Shown one piece after another: positions 62,780-64,000 of a stretch of 64,000 bases of DNA; position 1 is the stretch's first letter; every line of letters begins with the position of its first letter. Source of the stretch: DASYAN01 sp963727755 (GTDB lineage Bacteria > Chloroflexota > Ktedonobacteria > Ktedonobacterales > Ktedonobacteraceae); NCBI GenBank assembly GCA_963727755.1, contig CAVSHN010000021.1, positions 170,518 through 234,517 on the forward strand, given 5' to 3'. A model generated the notes under the pieces. The model was not told the origin of the DNA and searched no databases. It saw only the letters and a program-made list of their open reading frames with translations. Made by a program: the position numbers and the translations under genes.

Positions 62780-63937
62780 CTACAGCCCCAAACCACGCAG
62801 CTTCTCGACAATACCGGGTAAGACTGCAATGACTCGCTCGACCTCTTCCTCGGTATTTTCTTTCCCCAACGAGAGGCGTAGGCTACCATGAGACCACTCG
62901 GGAGTCAATCCCATAGCAACTAGGACATGTGATGGATCGACAGCCCCTGATGTACACGCAGAGCCAGACGAGGCAGCAATGCCAAGCATATCGAGGTTGA
63001 GCAAAATTGATTCGCCCTCAACCCCCTCAAAGCAGAAGCTTGCATTATTCGGGAGACGCTCAGTTGGATGACCTGTGAGACGACTACGGGGAATTTGCAA
63101 AACACCCTCAATCAAGCGATCACGCAGCGCTTGAATACGAGGCCTGACATGAGGTAACTCCTCGTACACCAGACGAAGAGCACTGGTCGCCCCTACAATT
63201 CCCGCGACATTCTCTGTACCAGCACGTCGTCCACGCTCCTGAGAACCACCTTGCAGTTGGGGCAAGATACGCATACCTTGGCGAACATAGAGGATACCGA
63301 CACCCTTCGGACCATAAAATTTGTGAGCCGAAAGCGAGAGCAGATCGACATTGAGGGCCGCGACATCGATCGGCAAAGCCCCACCTGCCGCCTGTACAGC
63401 ATCTACATGGAAAGGGATCTTCCTGGCACGACAGATACGCCCAATCTCTGCAATTGGTTCAACGGTACCAACCTCATTATTAGCATACATGATCGAGACT
63501 AAGACTGTTTGATCGGTAAGATGTCGTTCCACATCATCAGGATTGACTCGACCGTACTCATCCACAGGCAAGTACGTGGTCTTGAAGCCAAAGCGATCCA
63601 AATACTGACAGGTATGCAGAACGGCATGATGCTCGATTGAGGAAGTGATCAGATGGTTGCCTTTCTTTTGCGATGCAAAGGCAATTCCTTTGATAGCGAG
63701 ATTATCGCTTTCGGAACCACAACCGACAAAGGCAATCTCATTGCTGCGGCAATGCAACAGTTCTGCAACCTGCTCACGAGCGTTATCAAGCGCCTGCATG
63801 GCATGACGACCAAGCGTATAGATACTGCTAGCGTTGCCATACTCCGTTGTCAAATAGGGAAGCATAGCATCAAGCACACGCGGATCTAACGCCGTAGTGG
63901 CTGCATGATCAAGATAGACAGTACGCTCTACAGACAT
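62780..63937 (-). CDS. cysteine desulfurase (IscS/NifS family)
   Basis: A 385-residue PLP enzyme that takes sulfur from cysteine for Fe-S clusters and thio-cofactors. It has VYLDHAATTALDPRVLDAML at the start and SSIEHHAVLHTC in the first half. The PLP Lys is in LLSLSAHKFYGPKGVGILY near residue 203. RRAGTENVAGIVGA and SSGSACTSGAVDPSHVL, which holds the active-site Cys, follow. The class resembles NifS/IscS (group I). It is monocistronic here. It could supply sulfur to ThiS, LarE-type or Fe-S pathways, but no dedicated partner gene is adjacent. Confidence 0.92.
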   Translation of the reverse strand: MSVERTVYLDHAATTALDPRVLDAMLPYLTTEYGNASSIYTLGRHAMQALDNAREQVAELLHCRSNEIAFVGCGSESDNLAIKGIAFASQKKGNHLITSSIEHHAVLHTCQYLDRFGFKTTYLPVDEYGRVNPDDVERHLTDQTVLVSIMYANNEVGTVEPIAEIGRICRARKIPFHVDAVQAAGGALPIDVAALNVDLLSLSAHKFYGPKGVGILYVRQGMRILPQLQGGSQERGRRAGTENVAGIVGATSALRLVYEELPHVRPRIQALRDRLIEGVLQIPRSRLTGHPTERLPNNASFCFEGVEGESILLNLDMLGIAASSGSACTSGAVDPSHVLVAMGLTPEWSHGSLRLSLGKENTEEEVERVIAVLPGIVEKLRGLGL

Positions 63938-64000
63938 AATATCTCTTTTCTAGTATTTTACGATCTCAAAATCCCTTCACTATATAGGATTATATCACAG
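63938..64000. other. upstream region of the cysteine desulfurase gene
   Basis: 63 AT-rich bases to the window edge. AAAAGAGAT precedes the start codon. No further feature was recognised. Confidence 0.3.

Overview
The window looks like a chromosomal segment of a Ktedonobacteria-type Chloroflexota bacterium. This is inferred from gene content: multidomain Ser/Thr kinases, an nSTAND NTPase, many IscB/IsrB/TnpB elements, PIN, Uma2 and DUF433 proteins, Ktedonobacteria-like small hypotheticals and a moderate GC content. No rRNA or tRNA was recognised, so the placement is tentative.

Layout. 0-4.6 kb: a Gln-rich protein fragment, a toxin-antitoxin pair and a cobalamin nucleotide-loop operon (cobC-cobS-cobU, minus strand). 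4.8-5.1 kb: an ORF-less IS605-like element with a TnpB-type guide-RNA scaffold. 5.65-9.56 kb: a two-gene molybdenum hydroxylase. 9.6-16.5 kb: an antitoxin-like gene, a GT39-type membrane protein, a LysM protein, a membrane Ser/Thr kinase and small hypotheticals. 16.6-21.4 kb: a siroheme/sulfite (nitrite) reductase operon (reductase, sirC, cobA) with an IsrB element inserted at the 3' end of the reductase. 23.9-25.5 kb: thiG plus a ThiE/TenI-ThiS fusion. 25.5-26.6 kb: a HigBA-like remnant. 26.85-28.55 kb: a complete IscB element with its guide RNA. 28.8-41.2 kb: an HNH gene and an incomplete prophage (portal, protease-capsid fusion, baseplate/tail-like proteins, holin) with no visible terminase, tape measure or integrase. 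41.5-48.3 kb: a Doc fragment, a giant kinase-TIR-nSTAND-TM-beta-helix protein, Uma2, PIN and DUF433 genes. 48.9-51.3 kb: a protein with nine 31-residue repeats and a coiled coil. 51.6-54.6 kb: larE, a cystathionine beta-synthase-like gene and a second Uma2 gene. 54.6-56.1 kb: a second IsrB element. 56.5-59.0 kb: a double-glycine leader peptide with its C39-peptidase ABC exporter. 60.7-62.6 kb: an IS607 element (tnpA, tnpB, candidate guide RNA). 62.8-63.9 kb: an IscS/NifS cysteine desulfurase.

The housekeeping genes share a sulfur and cofactor theme: siroheme and sulfite reduction, cysteine/cystathionine, LarE sulfur transfer, ThiS/ThiG, cysteine desulfurase and cobalamin. The accessory part is dominated by RNA-guided nuclease transposons, toxin-antitoxin remnants and conflict-type proteins.

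Many otherwise intact genes (the reductase, thiG, larE, cbs, the giant kinase, several phage genes) are split by single-base indels, several in homopolymers. I read these mainly as assembly or sequencing errors and annotate such genes as one spanning feature each. The strongest candidate for an undescribed system is the kinase-TIR-nSTAND-beta-helix protein at 41.7-46.2 kb. The repeat/coiled-coil protein at 49.2-51.3 kb and the double-glycine peptide exporter locus come next.
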